A stretch of 64,000 nucleotides of DNA from Lotus japonicus (Eukaryota; Streptophyta; Magnoliopsida; Fabales; Fabaceae), in assembly GCF_012489685.1 (NCBI RefSeq), contig NC_080042.1, positions 34,601,158 to 34,665,157 of the forward strand, read 5' to 3'. Both the position numbers and the translations under genes were made by a program. Below are positions 35,601-45,265 of the stretch, in pieces. Under the pieces are notes generated by a model. It did not search any database. It saw only the letters and a list, made by a program, of their open reading frames with translations, and was not told where the DNA came from. Each line of letters opens with the position of its first letter. The stretch's first letter is position 1.

Positions 35601-38275
35601 AGAAAAGCACCTCCCATCATCAGGTTTCTAGCTAATGAGACCAAGGTAGCAGCTGTTGCTCTAGAATTAAGTGAGAGAGATGAGGCTTTGAAGCAACTGA
35701 GGGCACATTTACAGCGAGCACAGGAGCAGATGGTCAGTTATGCTAATAAGAAGAGAAGGGATTTGAGCTTTGACATAGGAGAATGGGTCTTCCTCAAGCT
35801 CAGGCCCCACAGGCAGCATTCTGTTGTCAAGAGAATTAATCAAAAACTAGCAGCAAGGTTCTATGGCCCTTTTCAAATTGAAGACAAAATTGGAGCTGTT
35901 GCTTACAAGCTCAAACTGCCAGCAGAATCAAGAATCCACCCTGTCTTCCATGTGTCTCTTTTAAAAAAGGCTATAGGCAATTACCAAGTCCAAGGGGAGC
36001 TGCCTACTGATTTAGATATTGGGGAAACTCCTGACTTTTATCCTGAGGAGATTCTGGGCACCAGAAGTATCAGGCAAGGTGACAGAGAGGTTCACCAAAG
36101 TTTGATTAAGTGGACCAACAGATCAGTGGATGATGTCACTTGGGAGGATAATGAGGTCTTAGTTGGTCAATTTCCAGACTTCTGCCTTGAGGACAAGGCT
36201 GTTTCTAAGGGGGAGGGAATTGATAGAGACTCGAACACAAAAGGGGAAATGGGCTTAGGAAAGCCCAAGGTGTGGAAAGTTTATGAAAGAAAGAAAGGGA
36301 AAGGTGCTGAGGTGTCTCAGGCAAAATGGAGAGGAGGGAGTTAGTTAGTAAGTTAGTATATAGAGTAGTGAGGTGTGGGGTGAGAGGGAGGGATGAGAAT
36401 CAAATTCGGTTATAGGAGAGAGAAAGAGGAATCTTTCTAGGAAGAGAGCCATTAGAGCTTCTCTGGGTTGTTAGAGCTTTCTCTAACAATACACCATCTA
36501 TCTTTTTCTATTCCTGTATTACTCCTTACCTTCATCAATATAATTCTCATTTCAGTATTAATCTTCTCTGTTCTTCACTTGCACAATTTACATACCTATC
36601 AGATTGCAGTAGGCTTGCATTTGTATTTGGATTGTTGGTTTAAGGAGGATGTCCGATCCTTCATTAATCTAAACAAAATGACATCAACCACAATATTTGG
36701 CTTACCCATGTATTCCATAAGATCAAAGTTGCGTTGTCACACTAGTTTGAGCATATTAACTTCATTATGGTTATGGCTAGTTTTGTTTTAGTTATCATTC
36801 AAATAAGCAGCAGAGAAAGTAAAAGGCATCAATTAAGCTATATTTCATTCGGAAACCAAATTCCAGCTTCTAACTTAACTTCAAACAAGTGTGTGTGAGT
36901 TGGAACTCTCAAGGTTATAAACAAAGTTCCATACCAATGCAGTTGAACAATGTAGGGTAAAAGGAAAAGACTGTGTTTGAGCGTATGAGAGAGAAAGAGA
37001 GAGAATCTCACATAAATCGTGAACACAACAACAACAGTCACTACACTTATCCCCAGGTGATCAGAAAAATCATCTATCAGTTTTCTGGCAACATAGACAC
37101 AGAAAACTGCAACAGGAGCAACGATTAGAAAAATTGTCATGGCCAACGATCTTACATCTGGTCCAAATATGAACCTGCCTTGAAGGAAAAATTTCTGCAG
37201 GAAAGGGAATGAAAACAATTGATATGCATCTACATTATTATAAAATCACTATAACAGAAACATATTTCAAATTAAACTGTAGCTGTGTAGCAACAGTCAC
37301 TAGCATTTTTTTCTTTCTTCATAAGTTCTATGAGAAAAAGAACTAATGAATAGAAATGACAAGTTTAAACTTTGAATATTTTTACCTCACAGTATAAAGA
37401 ATTTATCATGATAATTTACATGTCAGTGAATATTGTCCCAAATTCAGTGACAAGCGTTCAACCAAAACTCACTATATCATTATCAACTTGTGAAACTAAC
37501 CAGCAATTACTTCCTACTTCACAAATAAAGTGTTCAGTAGCCAATCTACAATTTTTGCGATAAACTCATTTTATCATTCAACTCGCACAAAATTTTAGGT
37601 TCAAATTCCTGAAAAATTAAGATTTAACGAGTGAATCTGCGAAAAATGAAGAACCAGTTACAGTAGTGTTTAAGTAACTTTATGAGTGCTATGCACCAAA
37701 TTTTATAAAATAGGTTTAATCATCAGATATCACAACAGAGACGATGCCGCCTCCAGGTTGTAAGGAAGAGCGTGACATCTCTCAATTTATAAACTCCACA
37801 TGGTTCACAGCAAGTACAACAATAAAGTTTTTAAGTAATGCAAAAAAAGCAACATAAAAGTTCAATGACCCATCTGTAAATTTTAGTCTAAACAAACTAA
37901 AAATAGTTGCTTCTCTTCTCTGGCCCTAAAAATAGTAGCTTCTGAAAAAGAAAGAAAAAATTTACAAAAAAAAAAAGAAAGCCCTATCATATAATCAAAT
38001 CAATTTTCTATTTTACTTTTTAAGCTTGAACAAAAGAGAACAAATCAGCTTGAGAAACAGCTCTGTTAAAATCTTAAAAATTTGATTGTGTCCATAAGAT
38101 CACACTCCCATTTACTAAAATGTAAGCAAAAAACATGTGAAATAACAAGTAGATAAAATTTGACAAGGAAACAAAATCCAGAACTCACATTACTACCCTT
38201 CCATGCTTGGTAAACCCTCAAATCTCCGGATCCTGTACCCGGATCCGATCGCTGGGGTGGAGGTACAACGTACAT
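26635..38275 (-). CDS. DHHC-type protein S-acyltransferase
   Basis: Membrane enzyme that transfers palmitate to cysteines of target proteins. Minus-strand exons are 38275-38189, 37194-37012, 28859-28563, 27457-27224 and 27135-26635; all junctions are GT-AG and in phase 0, giving 433 residues. The start [11 protein letters not shown] matches the plant PAT subgroup that includes Arabidopsis At3g26935. Two membrane segments lie in exon 2 and at the start of exon 3. The zinc-binding cysteine-rich domain ([15 protein letters not shown]...) runs into [10 protein letters not shown], with DHHC at residues 177-180. Two more membrane segments are in exon 4. The conserved TTYE motif starts exon 5 (residues 268-271). 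The C-terminal tail is hydrophilic. Intron 2 (28860-37011, 8.2 kb) is swollen by an antisense-oriented retrotransposon and a MITE-like element. The reading frame shows no lesion. Confidence 0.93.
30705..31158. repeat. MITE-like inverted-repeat element in DHHC intron 2
   Basis: The left arm is GA-rich (TTATGTTTGTTTGAAGAGAG...) and the right arm is its CT-rich complement (...CTCTTCTAAACCAAACAAAGC), so a long imperfect hairpin is possible over about 450 bp. There is no coding capacity. A target duplication was not resolved. Confidence 0.5.
31261..31641 (+). repeat. 5' LTR of the Reina-like element
   Basis: Starts TGATAGAGAC and ends ACCTATCA (TGATAG/CTATCA inverted repeat). Identical to the 3' LTR as far as I can read. 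Confidence 0.95.
31644..31661 (+). promoter_or_regulatory. Primer-binding site, tRNA-Tyr type
   Basis: TGGTCCGACCTGCCGGAT, two bases after the LTR, is complementary over 18 bases to the 3' end of plant tRNA-Tyr as I recall it (...ATCCGGCAGGTCGGACCA). Confidence 0.7.
31692..36344 (+). CDS. Intact gag-pol polyprotein of the Reina-like element
   Basis: Encodes all proteins for retrotransposition in one 1,550-residue frame. Gag occupies about residues 60-300. The zinc knuckle ([15 protein letters not shown]) is near 328 and the protease DSGAS near 412. The reverse transcriptase spans about 600-780, with the FFDD active site near 750. RNase H starts at ECDAAG (about 896). The integrase has its zinc-binding region near 1093-1125 and catalytic Asp in DFITGLP (about 1156) and SDRDP (about 1216), with a Glu 35 residues later (QTEVINR). 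The chromodomain-like C-terminus reads [17 protein letters not shown]. All catalytic residues are present and no stop interrupts the frame. The frame ends inside the 3' LTR. The first ATG (31692) is used because it starts the open frame just after the primer site. Confidence 0.95.
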   Translation: MPPKMVDRMEALETQMGTVTDTLQELALQLQQQSMFLKELSNQMGKKVVHEGETSTGDSSSGESRLAGKKVKLPVFEGDDPVAWITRAEIYFDVQGTPDELRVKLARLSMEGSTIHWFNLLRETEDELSWEKLKRALIARYGGRRLENPFEELSTLRQRGSVEEFVEAFELLSSQVGRLPEDQYLGYFMSGLKPPIRRRVRTLNPSTRMEMMRIAKDVEDELKEEDEEEGKRVIRKGGYERSGQGDWAGSASNRSGLFNRDVTRFTKASGSNQTRSRSSVGSHAHSSSSLGSTARKGDNDHRAGSTERWKGVRSFQVDEIAERRAKGLCFKCGGKYHPTLHKCPERAMRVLILGEGETMNEEGEIVMLEQEVEEVEEEEAVECKAMGVLGCLGDHQTMKLAGQVGNVELLILVDSGASHNFIDPKITSALGLTITPITTRSIKLGDGHKVITRGVCKGIKAKVGNIEITIDALVLDLGGLDLVLGVSWLSTLGKVIMDWKHLTMQFVQGEHVVKLQGMKGRSSYQSNLHFFLSDTQGRNLGEGWWPQFQATEATKEHHDIPQELRVVLTEFPAVFTKKMQLPPVRSKVHQIVLNPEHGPINVRPYRYPHHQKEEIERQVAELLEAGIIRPSMSAFSSPVILVKKKDKSWRMCVDYRALNKATIPDKYPIPIVDELLDELNGAVMFSKIDLKSGYHQIRVLEADIPKTAFRTHNGHYEYLVMPFGLMNAPATFQAIMNDIFRPYLRKFVLVFFDDILIYSGSLLEHQNHLKLVLTVLSSNCFVANQAKCKFGCAQIDYLGHIISGKGVAVDPEKIKCIVEWPEPKNVKGVRGFLGLTGYYRKFVKNYGKMAKPLTELTKKDNFTWGEETKQAFHKLKTVMISSPVLALPDFEKPFEVECDAAGRGIGAVLMQQRQPIAYYSKALSPGNLSKSVYEKELMALVLCIQHWRHYLLGKAFIVYTDHKSLKHFLQQKITSPDQQCWLAKLLGYQFEVRYKPGQENKAADALSRCYDESDLMSLVSFPLWEDRKKLLEEIASDAYIQNLTQEVQQNPQAKPGFSVQQGVLLYQGRLVLSPTSPSIPWLLQEYHSTPTGGHSGFLRTYRRLAETLYWVGMQRTVSDFVRGCDTCQRQKYSAISPGGLLQPLPVPNAIWEDISLDFITGLPKSKGFEAILVVVDRLSKYSHFILLKHPYTAKSIAEVFVREIVRLHGIPNTVISDRDPIFVSHFWSELFKLQGTKLKMSSSYHPETDGQTEVINRCLESYLRCFASEHPRTWSYWVPWAEFWYNSTFHCSIGQTPFEVVYGRKAPPIIRFLANETKVAAVALELSERDEALKQLRAHLQRAQEQMVSYANKKRRDLSFDIGEWVFLKLRPHRQHSVVKRINQKLAARFYGPFQIEDKIGAVAYKLKLPAESRIHPVFHVSLLKKAIGNYQVQGELPTDLDIGETPDFYPEEILGTRSIRQGDREVHQSLIKWTNRSVDDVTWEDNEVLVGQFPDFCLEDKAVSKGEGIDRDSNTKGEMGLGKPKVWKVYERKKGKGAEVSQAKWRGGS
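36207..36217 (+). promoter_or_regulatory. Polypurine tract
   Basis: AAGGGGGAGGG lies three bases upstream of the 3' LTR and would prime plus-strand synthesis. It is also inside the pol reading frame. Confidence 0.8.
36221..36601 (+). repeat. 3' LTR of the Reina-like element
   Basis: Identical to the 5' LTR as read by eye, and followed by GATTG, the target duplication. It includes the last 124 bases of the gag-pol frame. Confidence 0.95.
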
Positions 38276-38824
38276 ATCGTATATCACTACAGAATGAAAC
38301 TTGTTTTTCACTTCCAAACCTGAAAACAGCTCATGGAATCCAAGAAAACCAGTAAAATGGGAAAGAAAATGAATGGGTAAGTTCACCGAAAAGGCATGAT
38401 GAGGGTTTGGGAACAAAGCAGAGAGCTATGGAAGCAAAGTAAAGGGTTTCTTTATTCTCTTTTGTGGGAAAGGTGTGAGTGTGTGTGTGTTGTGTTGTGT
38501 TCCCTCTAGATTTGGCTATCACATTGTAGTATAATGTATGTCTGTGCTTTACAGCATGTACAAAATGATGTGGCTTTTTTTATAAGGTGGAGCGTGGAGG
38601 AAGGTGGACATGCTTTTTTGGATGAGTAGCTGCTTGTACCTTGTTACTTTGGTTACAAGTTGTAAATTCATATTACTTTTTCACTTAAAACACATATTAT
38701 ATATTCTTTAGTATCCTTTGTATGAATTGAATGTGTACTGTTGGATTAATAATTATTGATTATATTGATGTGATTCAATTTTCGAGATAGTTACACATCT
38801 TTCTTTGTGTTTATGTTAGCTTTA
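38276..38824. promoter_or_regulatory. Leader and promoter region of the DHHC gene
   Basis: The region upstream (minus strand) of the DHHC start. The frame stays open upstream of the ATG to about 38416, so a longer N-terminus cannot be excluded, but family members start at MYVV. A (GT)n-type microsatellite lies at about 38466-38501. No other gene is seen. Confidence 0.4.
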
Positions 38825-39380
38825 AATTTATAACCCTAATCGAAGTCGGAAAAGCTTTAAAAGCTTTAGAGTTTAGCACATAAGCACAAATGGAAAAGTT
38901 TTCGCAAAAATAATTCCTCCCCCATACTCAAAGGGTGCTCTCGGCCACATAGGTGAAAAATAGGGTTCCCGAACTTTTTTTCGATCTAATTTAATTCCTA
39001 GGTATACTTAGGTGATATCTAGGGTAGAAAAACACTCGGAACAATTACGGGACCTAAAACTAGAATTTGGGTTTTTTGGTCCACTTTAACAGCTCAAAAA
39101 CTCAAAGTTGAAATTTTTTGAAACTGGTTTTGAATAGTTATAAACAAGGTCTTTAACAACAACAAATCCTAAAGGCGTTGAGCAAGTTCAAGGCTTTTGC
39201 TTCAAAAAGTAACGGTTGAATAAAATTGGTTTTTAGTTTGGAAATTCAAATCTACTACAACAAGAAGAGAATCTAAGCGCATGGATCATGATTATGGAGT
39301 ATAGAGAAGGTGTTTAAGGTAGTTGAAAGAAAAACACGGAGTTATTCGACTTTTTGTCATAAAGCTCCGAACTTTGAGCA
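38825..39380 (-). repeat. Truncated LTR fragment of the TGTAAGAC family
   Basis: The reverse complement matches about 9380-9830 of copy 1 (CTCAAAAACTCAAAGTTG, TTTTGGTCCACTTTAA and the TAGGGTAGAAAAACACTC block) and about 63100-63790 of copy 3. Both ends are broken. Its right end abuts the Sirevirus env-like ORF at 39380. Confidence 0.75.
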
Positions 39381-40890
39381 CATCTTTGAAGAAGATGGGA
39401 TTGATCAAGAAGAAGATAGCCCCTGCTCATGAAGATACTTCTGATGAAGTAAGACAAAGAAGGGTGCCTCTGAATGATTTCCCTCTGTGGACCCAAGCAG
39501 ACAACCCAGAAGCAATTATGTGCTACCTTGATGATCTGAAGCAACAAGGGTATGAGATTGATGTAGATGAGTTCTTCAGACGATTGTCACCCGCTCTAGA
39601 GTTTGACTCTCCTCCCAAGAGGAAAGTTCAGAGGAAAATGGTCTTGGAGGAATCTTCTGAGGAGTCTGATGTTCCTCTGAAGAAGAAGAAGAAGGCTGAC
39701 AAGCCAAAGAGGAAGCATGATGAAACCACCAAGCCTGATGATGGTGATGATGGTGATAATGAAGATGGTCCTTCTCCTCCCAAGAAGAAGAAGAAACAAG
39801 TCAGAATTGTGGAGAAGCCTACACGTGTGGAACCTGCTGCTGCAGTCATCAGAATGGAGACTTCTGCCATAGTGACTCGGTCTGCCGTGCGTACATCAAG
39901 TAAGTCTGTTGTCATTGAATCTGATGATGATTTAAATTCAATTGATGCACTCCCCATCTCTACTCTTCTCAAACGCACAGCCACCCAACTCACCCCTATC
40001 CCAGAATCTCAACCAGCAGCCCAAACCACATCTCAACCCAATTCTCCAAGGTCTTCATTTTTCCAACCTTCCTAAGAAGAAGCCCCTCTGTGGAATATGC
40101 TTCAGACTCCACGTCCAGATGAACCAACCTCACCCATTACCATTCAACAAGAACCCATTATTCCTGAACCCTATGAACCTGAACCCGTCATTCCTAAACA
40201 ACCAGAACCTGAACCCAGAACGTCTGATCACTCTGCCCCCAGAGCATCAAAACGTCCGGTTGTTAGAACCACTGATACAGATTCCTCAACTGCTTATACT
40301 CCTGTATCATTCCCTACCAACGTTGCTGACTCCTCACCTTCCAACAACTCTGAGTCACATCGTAAATTTATGGAAGTCAGGAAAGAAAAAGTGTCTGCCA
40401 TCCCAGAGTACTACCTCACAGTACCAAGCCCTAAGAGATACCCTGGACCTAGACCAGAACGTCTAGTTGACCCAGATGATCCTATCCAGGCTGACCCTTT
40501 GCATGAAGCAGACCCTTTAGCCCAACAAGTCCAACCTGACCCAGTTCATCAAGAGCCCATTCAACCAGAGCCAGAAAACTCTGTGTCTAACCACTCTTCG
40601 GTTAGATCACCACATCCTCAGGTTGAAACCTCTGAACCACACCTTGGAGCCTCTGAACCAGATGTCCAAACTTTTGATATTGGCTCTCCTCAAGGTGCCT
40701 CTGAGGCCAACAGCAGCAACCACCCAACCTCTCCTAAAACCAACCTCTCCATCGTTCCCTACACATACCTCAGACCAACCTCTCTCTCTGAGTGCATTAA
40801 TGTTTTTAATCATGAAGCTTCATTGATGCTACGCAATGTGCAAGGTCACACTGACCTGAGTGAGAATGCTGACTCTGTTGCTGAAGAATG

Positions 40891-43800
40891 TGTAAGACCT
40901 GGATTTTCAGAACAAGTTAATTTCCGACTCACGCGTAGAATCAGTGTGAGCGTGACAGGAGTTTGGTATTAGAGAAAGATTAATGAAGAAGAAAGTTCAG
41001 GAATTACTTGAGGAATGTTGCGTAGTTGCTTTCGGAGTTAGTACGAGTCGTCTGCACATCTGCCTTATGCGAGCGTGTCCAGAATAGGCTTTTTCGCTTC
41101 TAGAGCAACGTTTTAAGGGAGATTTCTAATCCTTGGAAAATTTAAAGATTCTCTTTATTTTTCCTTCGACCAGCGTTTCATTTCGGAACTCTGGACTGTA
41201 CGCACGATAGTATTCACTTTTCGGAAGTTTGCCGACGCTAATTTCTTTGCTTCAAAACCCTAGATTCGAGCGATGGATGAAGACTTTTTCTATTCGGGAC
41301 TTCTAACGGACTTTCCGTCCGCGTGGCCAGATTTGTTTCGACATTTCCAATCTTTCTTCAGAAGGAAGTTTTGTCGTCCGGCAATCACAGCAAAAAGTAG
41401 TTTTTCGGGACAGATTTAACTTACACCGCTTTTGAGATTTTCGATATCGTTTTTCCCATATCATAGATATTTGTTTTGAGTTCTGGATTTCTGACGCCAG
41501 AATCTCTCTTAGAATTCCTTGGTGAACGTGCTGCAAAAATCGGAATCGCGAAATTTTCATTTTCCCGGGATTTCGCCCGCCTATAAATAGGCGAAAAAAG
41601 CAAAATATCTTCCATTTTCCTCCATTAGTGGCCCAAATTCGTGGAGAGCAAGGGGGGAGGAGATTTTCGCGAAAACTTGACCAATCTTCGCGTAGTTCGT
41701 CCCTACTTCTAGGTATCGAGGTAACTATCATGAATCCTATCTCTGATTACTGTTTCTGCTGAGTTTCTGAAGTCGTTTCTGTGCTCACAGTTTTGAGCTT
41801 TTTCTAAAATTGTCCGATTTCTCTGATTTCTCGCTTGGGTTATGTTCCTTAGGTTCCCATGAGCCTAAAACCTCTGTCAGTAAACGCTGATTGTGATCCA
41901 GTTGTCCAGGATCTGAAAAACTGTTTCAAAACCCTTTTTGTCTCACATTTCGAAACTTTATTGTCAAAAAGACTTAATCTGACTTCGTGCCTTTAGGATT
42001 TGTTGTCACGGATGTCATGAGGATCATTGCTGTCAAATTTGTTTTCAGAACTGATAACTTTGAAGTTTTGAGCCTTTATTTTGGACCAAAATGCCCCTGG
42101 ATAGTCGTATTTCGGCCCGATTGTCCGAAAATTGTTCTGACAGTTTCTTTGCCTTAGTTTTACCCTAAAACTACCTTGTGAATTGATTTGGTCAAAGAAA
42201 AAGAGCCGAAGCCCTTTTTCCTTTGTGGCCGTGACCTTGTAGTGTTGGGGAGGGAGTTTTCGTTTTCGAAAACTTGTCTTTTCGTAACCGATTGTCGTCT
42301 TCTGAAGCTTTAATGCTTTGTCTATCGTTTATGTGTTGTTTTGTGATCGAACTAATCGATATTGTTCGGATTCTGCTTTGTTTTCTCCGAGGTTCAGTTG
42401 AAGGAACTTTGGAAGGTTCGGAGCACTTGAGTGAAGGAGCTTGTGATTTCGAAGCTGGATCAGCTCGAGGTTAGGGCAACTTGCTATATTTAGCTATGAT
42501 TGCATGATAGGCGTCGATAAACTCGACCTATGCTTTATCTGATGTTGTATATGATGATGATTTCTTGTTATGATTGTTTCATAACTTATGATATTGATGA
42601 TGTGTTGAATTGAGCGTTTTGACGCAACTTCGGAGTGGAGGTTCATTGATCCGGTGATCTTTGACATTTCGGGTTGGATGAACAAACCTAGGCAAGTCCA
42701 AATGTGGGGTTTGAGACTTAGCCATTTGTTGGGATTCGTTGGAATTCCTAGACTTTCCCCGGGAAATGTATTTTGGGTGGTTGATTTTTGGAAACTTAGA
42801 ATGATAGAGCTTTCGAAAAATAAAGACTTGGGAAACTTAGACTTTGAGAAATAAACTCATAATTTGACTAATTTGAATTGAAATCATTTTTATTAGCGTT
42901 TAAGCATAGGAGAACTGAAGGGGAAAAATATTTACGAAAGGCGGGGGAAAAGTCGACCTTTGTTGTGGGTTTGGAGAGTTATCGGAATTGGGAAAGCCAC
43001 TAAGGTGAGCTATGGTGATGATTGAAAGTCACCGAGTACGTTAGTACTCTTGGGGAAGTGTTATGGAGTTGTGTTGTATTGACCGACACTAACTCTTGGG
43101 TTGTTTTGAGTTTGGGTCGGAGCAGTTTGTTGTTTGGCTATCTAAAGGATAAGCCGGGGGAACTATAAGTTTCCAAGTACATTGGTACTCCTTCGCTCGT
43201 TGAGCAGTTTATTTAGCCATCCAAAGGATGAGCCGGGAAGCTTCACTGAGGCGTGAGACTTCGTGAAAGCATGGAACTTCACTGAAGCGTGAGACTTCGT
43301 GAAAGTGAGTAAGCTTCACTGAGGCGTGAGACTTCGGGAAAGCAGAAACTTCACTGAGGCGGGAGACCTCGTGGAGACGGGAACCTTCGCTGAAACGGGA
43401 GACTTTGCGGAGGCGTACACCTTTGCTGAAGCGGGAGACTTTGCGGAGGCGTGCAACTTCACTGAAGCGTGAGACTTCGTGAAGGCGCGAAACTTCACTG
43501 AAGCGTGAGACCTCGTGAATGTGTGAGATTTCACTGAAGCGTGAGACTTCGTGAAAGCGTAAGACCCCATTGAAGCGTGAGGCTTCATGGAAGTGTGAGA
43601 TTTCATCGTCGTTTACCCTAGGGCAACGACAGGGAACATTGGTTTAGTTGGATACGTGTGTGTTGGGAGGACGATACATTGTTTGACTAACCTTATCACC
43701 TAACTTCATATGTTGAGATTATGATGATTTGATGTTGATGAACATCGTTAGGTATTAATGATTGAACTGTGTAGGAGATTCGAGAACATGCTATGTATAT

Positions 43801-44565
43801 ACCTTAGAGTAGGCAATACATAACTTATATGTATATATATACAACATATGTATATATCCCCTTTATCACAAGTTGATTGTATATCTATTGTATTCTGTAA
43901 GTTGACCCTAGCGCCTTGGCTTTGTTTGTATGTTTGTGTTTCGGCGGTCGGCCTGCTGCCAGGCGTCTGTCAGCCGGTTCGTGATGATTCGTTGTGCGGG
44001 AAAGACCCGGAGCGAAACGACTATTACTGAAGCTTTCGACGAGGACCCGGACTTCATGCCTGATCGAGGGAGGGTCGATGATAGTAGTGTGGGGTATGGG
44101 TGGTTAGAGTCTTTTGGAGTTGGTTGTTACTGTAATAGCTCTGATTCGTTTTGCTTTTGGGACAGGGTAGGTTCCCGATGCATGGCTTTTTGTGTGGTTC
44201 TCTTACGGAGGGATCACAGTGAGTCAGTCGGACCATAGGGGTCTTTGCTTAGGCCATTTTGAGGCCGACTTTCTCCTAGTGGTTTGTAATTATACTTTTT
44301 CTCACTCACACTTCTGGATCTGTAAATATTTGCCTACGGGCACACTACTTTGGAGTCACTGCGAGTGTGTGTGACGTGGAAGTGCAGCTGAGGCTGTACA
44401 TGTTTATATTTGATGTATATTGGTTAGTTTAGTGGTTGGGTTATGTCTTTATCTCCTTATCGCTTTATTTACAAAGGAATCAATCAAAAAAAAATTTATT
44501 ACCTGTTTTTCCGCGAAGGTTTATTTTTGGTTACTAAAGTGACACCTGGAAATCGGGGTGTTACA
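40891..44565 (+). mobile_element. Solo LTR, copy 2 of the TGTAAGAC family (3,675 bp)
   Basis: Starts TGTAAGACCTGG and ends CGGGGTGTTACA. Target duplication GAATG is perfect (40886-40890 and 44566-44570). It has a TATA box (TATAAATA, 41582-41589) and is followed by an untranslated-looking region. It is closely similar to copy 3 at 62211 across the first 1.3 kb or so. It is longer than copy 1, partly because of a minisatellite at 43230-43610. No internal retrotransposon genes are present. It interrupts the env-like ORF. Confidence 0.92.
43230..43610 (+). repeat. Minisatellite in the solo LTR
   Basis: About a dozen diverged units of roughly 30 bp, each built from two half-units, TTCACTGAAGCG and TGAGACTTCGTGAAAG. 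The minus strand therefore has an open frame of repeated SHASVK-like peptides, which is a by-product of the repeat. Confidence 0.85.
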
Positions 44566-45265
44566 GAATGGAATCGTCTGAGTACTTGGTTAGTAGCTCA
44601 GGTTCCTGTTATGATGAGTCATCTCACTACAGAAAGGGATCAGAGGATTGAGGCTGCTAGGCAGCGGTTTACAAGAAGAGTGGTTCTGCATGAACAACAG
44701 CAAAGAAATAAGCTACTTGAAGCTGTTGAAGAGGCCAGAAGAAAGAAAGAGCAAGCAGAGGAAGCTGCACGTCAAGCAGCTGCACAAGCTGAACATGCAA
44801 GATTAGAAACTGAGAGACTTGAAGCTGAAGCTGAAGCTCTTAGATGCCAAGCCCTTGCACCAGTGGTCTTTACTCCTGCTGCTTCTGATTCCACTCCAGC
44901 TCATCAATCTGCTCAGAATGTCCCTTCTAGCTCCACACAGCCAAGTTCTTCCAGACTTGACATCATGGAACAACGTCTCAATTCTCATGAGACTCTGCTG
45001 ATGGACATGAAGCACACTTCAAGAACTTCTGCGTCGCTCTGACAAGCCTTAGTCTTAGGATTTCTTTCGTTTTTCTTCTTAACTTAATTTAATTTTAATT
45101 CTACTTTATTTTGTTTAAGTTACTTTATTTGCTATGCTTTGTTAGTTGTCGTTTATCATTGCACATACATATATATATATATCTATAACTTTGTGATTGC
45201 CAACTTTCTTCTCTTTATTCATATCAATTATGCTTTTACATCATACATTTCTTTTTCACTATAAT

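Larger units (their letters stand above)
31261..36601 (+). mobile_element. Complete Ty3/gypsy chromovirus (Reina-like), 5,341 bp
   Basis: Two 381-bp LTRs (31261-31641 and 36221-36601) read as identical by eye. The target duplication GATTG is perfect (31256-31260 and 36602-36606). A primer site, a single long gag-pol frame and a polypurine tract are all present. The compact size, short LTRs and a chromodomain-like C-terminus suggest the Reina or a related chromovirus lineage. It sits in intron 2 of the DHHC gene, in antisense orientation to it. Identical LTRs imply a recent insertion. Confidence 0.95.
39381..45042 (+). pseudogene. Sirevirus-type env-like ORF, split by a solo LTR
   Basis: The protein is charged and Pro/Ser-rich, with no clear enzyme motif. 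It has Lys-rich stretches (KKKKKADKPKRK) at about 39680-39810, a long Pro/Glu-rich region (PEPEPR, QPEPEN) at 40110-40720, and a C-terminal coiled coil rich in Glu, Ala and Arg (44620-44840). This layout and the downstream polypurine tract and LTR fit the env-like ORF of Sirevirus copia elements, which are common in legumes. It is 5'-truncated at 39380. A TAA (40073-40075) breaks the frame once. A 3,675-bp solo LTR plus its 5-bp duplication interrupts it at 40891; leaving those out brings the two sides into the same frame. Stop at 45040-45042. Confidence 0.7.

Noticed and set aside
39596..39993. Minus-strand frames opposite the Lys-rich region
   Set aside because: Low-complexity shadows of the env-like ORF, made of Phe, Leu and Ser runs.
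41303..41731. 142-codon minus-strand frame in LTR copy 2
   Set aside because: It lies across the LTR promoter, the corresponding frame in copy 3 differs, and no domain is recognisable.
43316..43606. Minus-strand frame of repeated SHASVK-like peptides
   Set aside because: Produced by the minisatellite unit length, not a protein gene.
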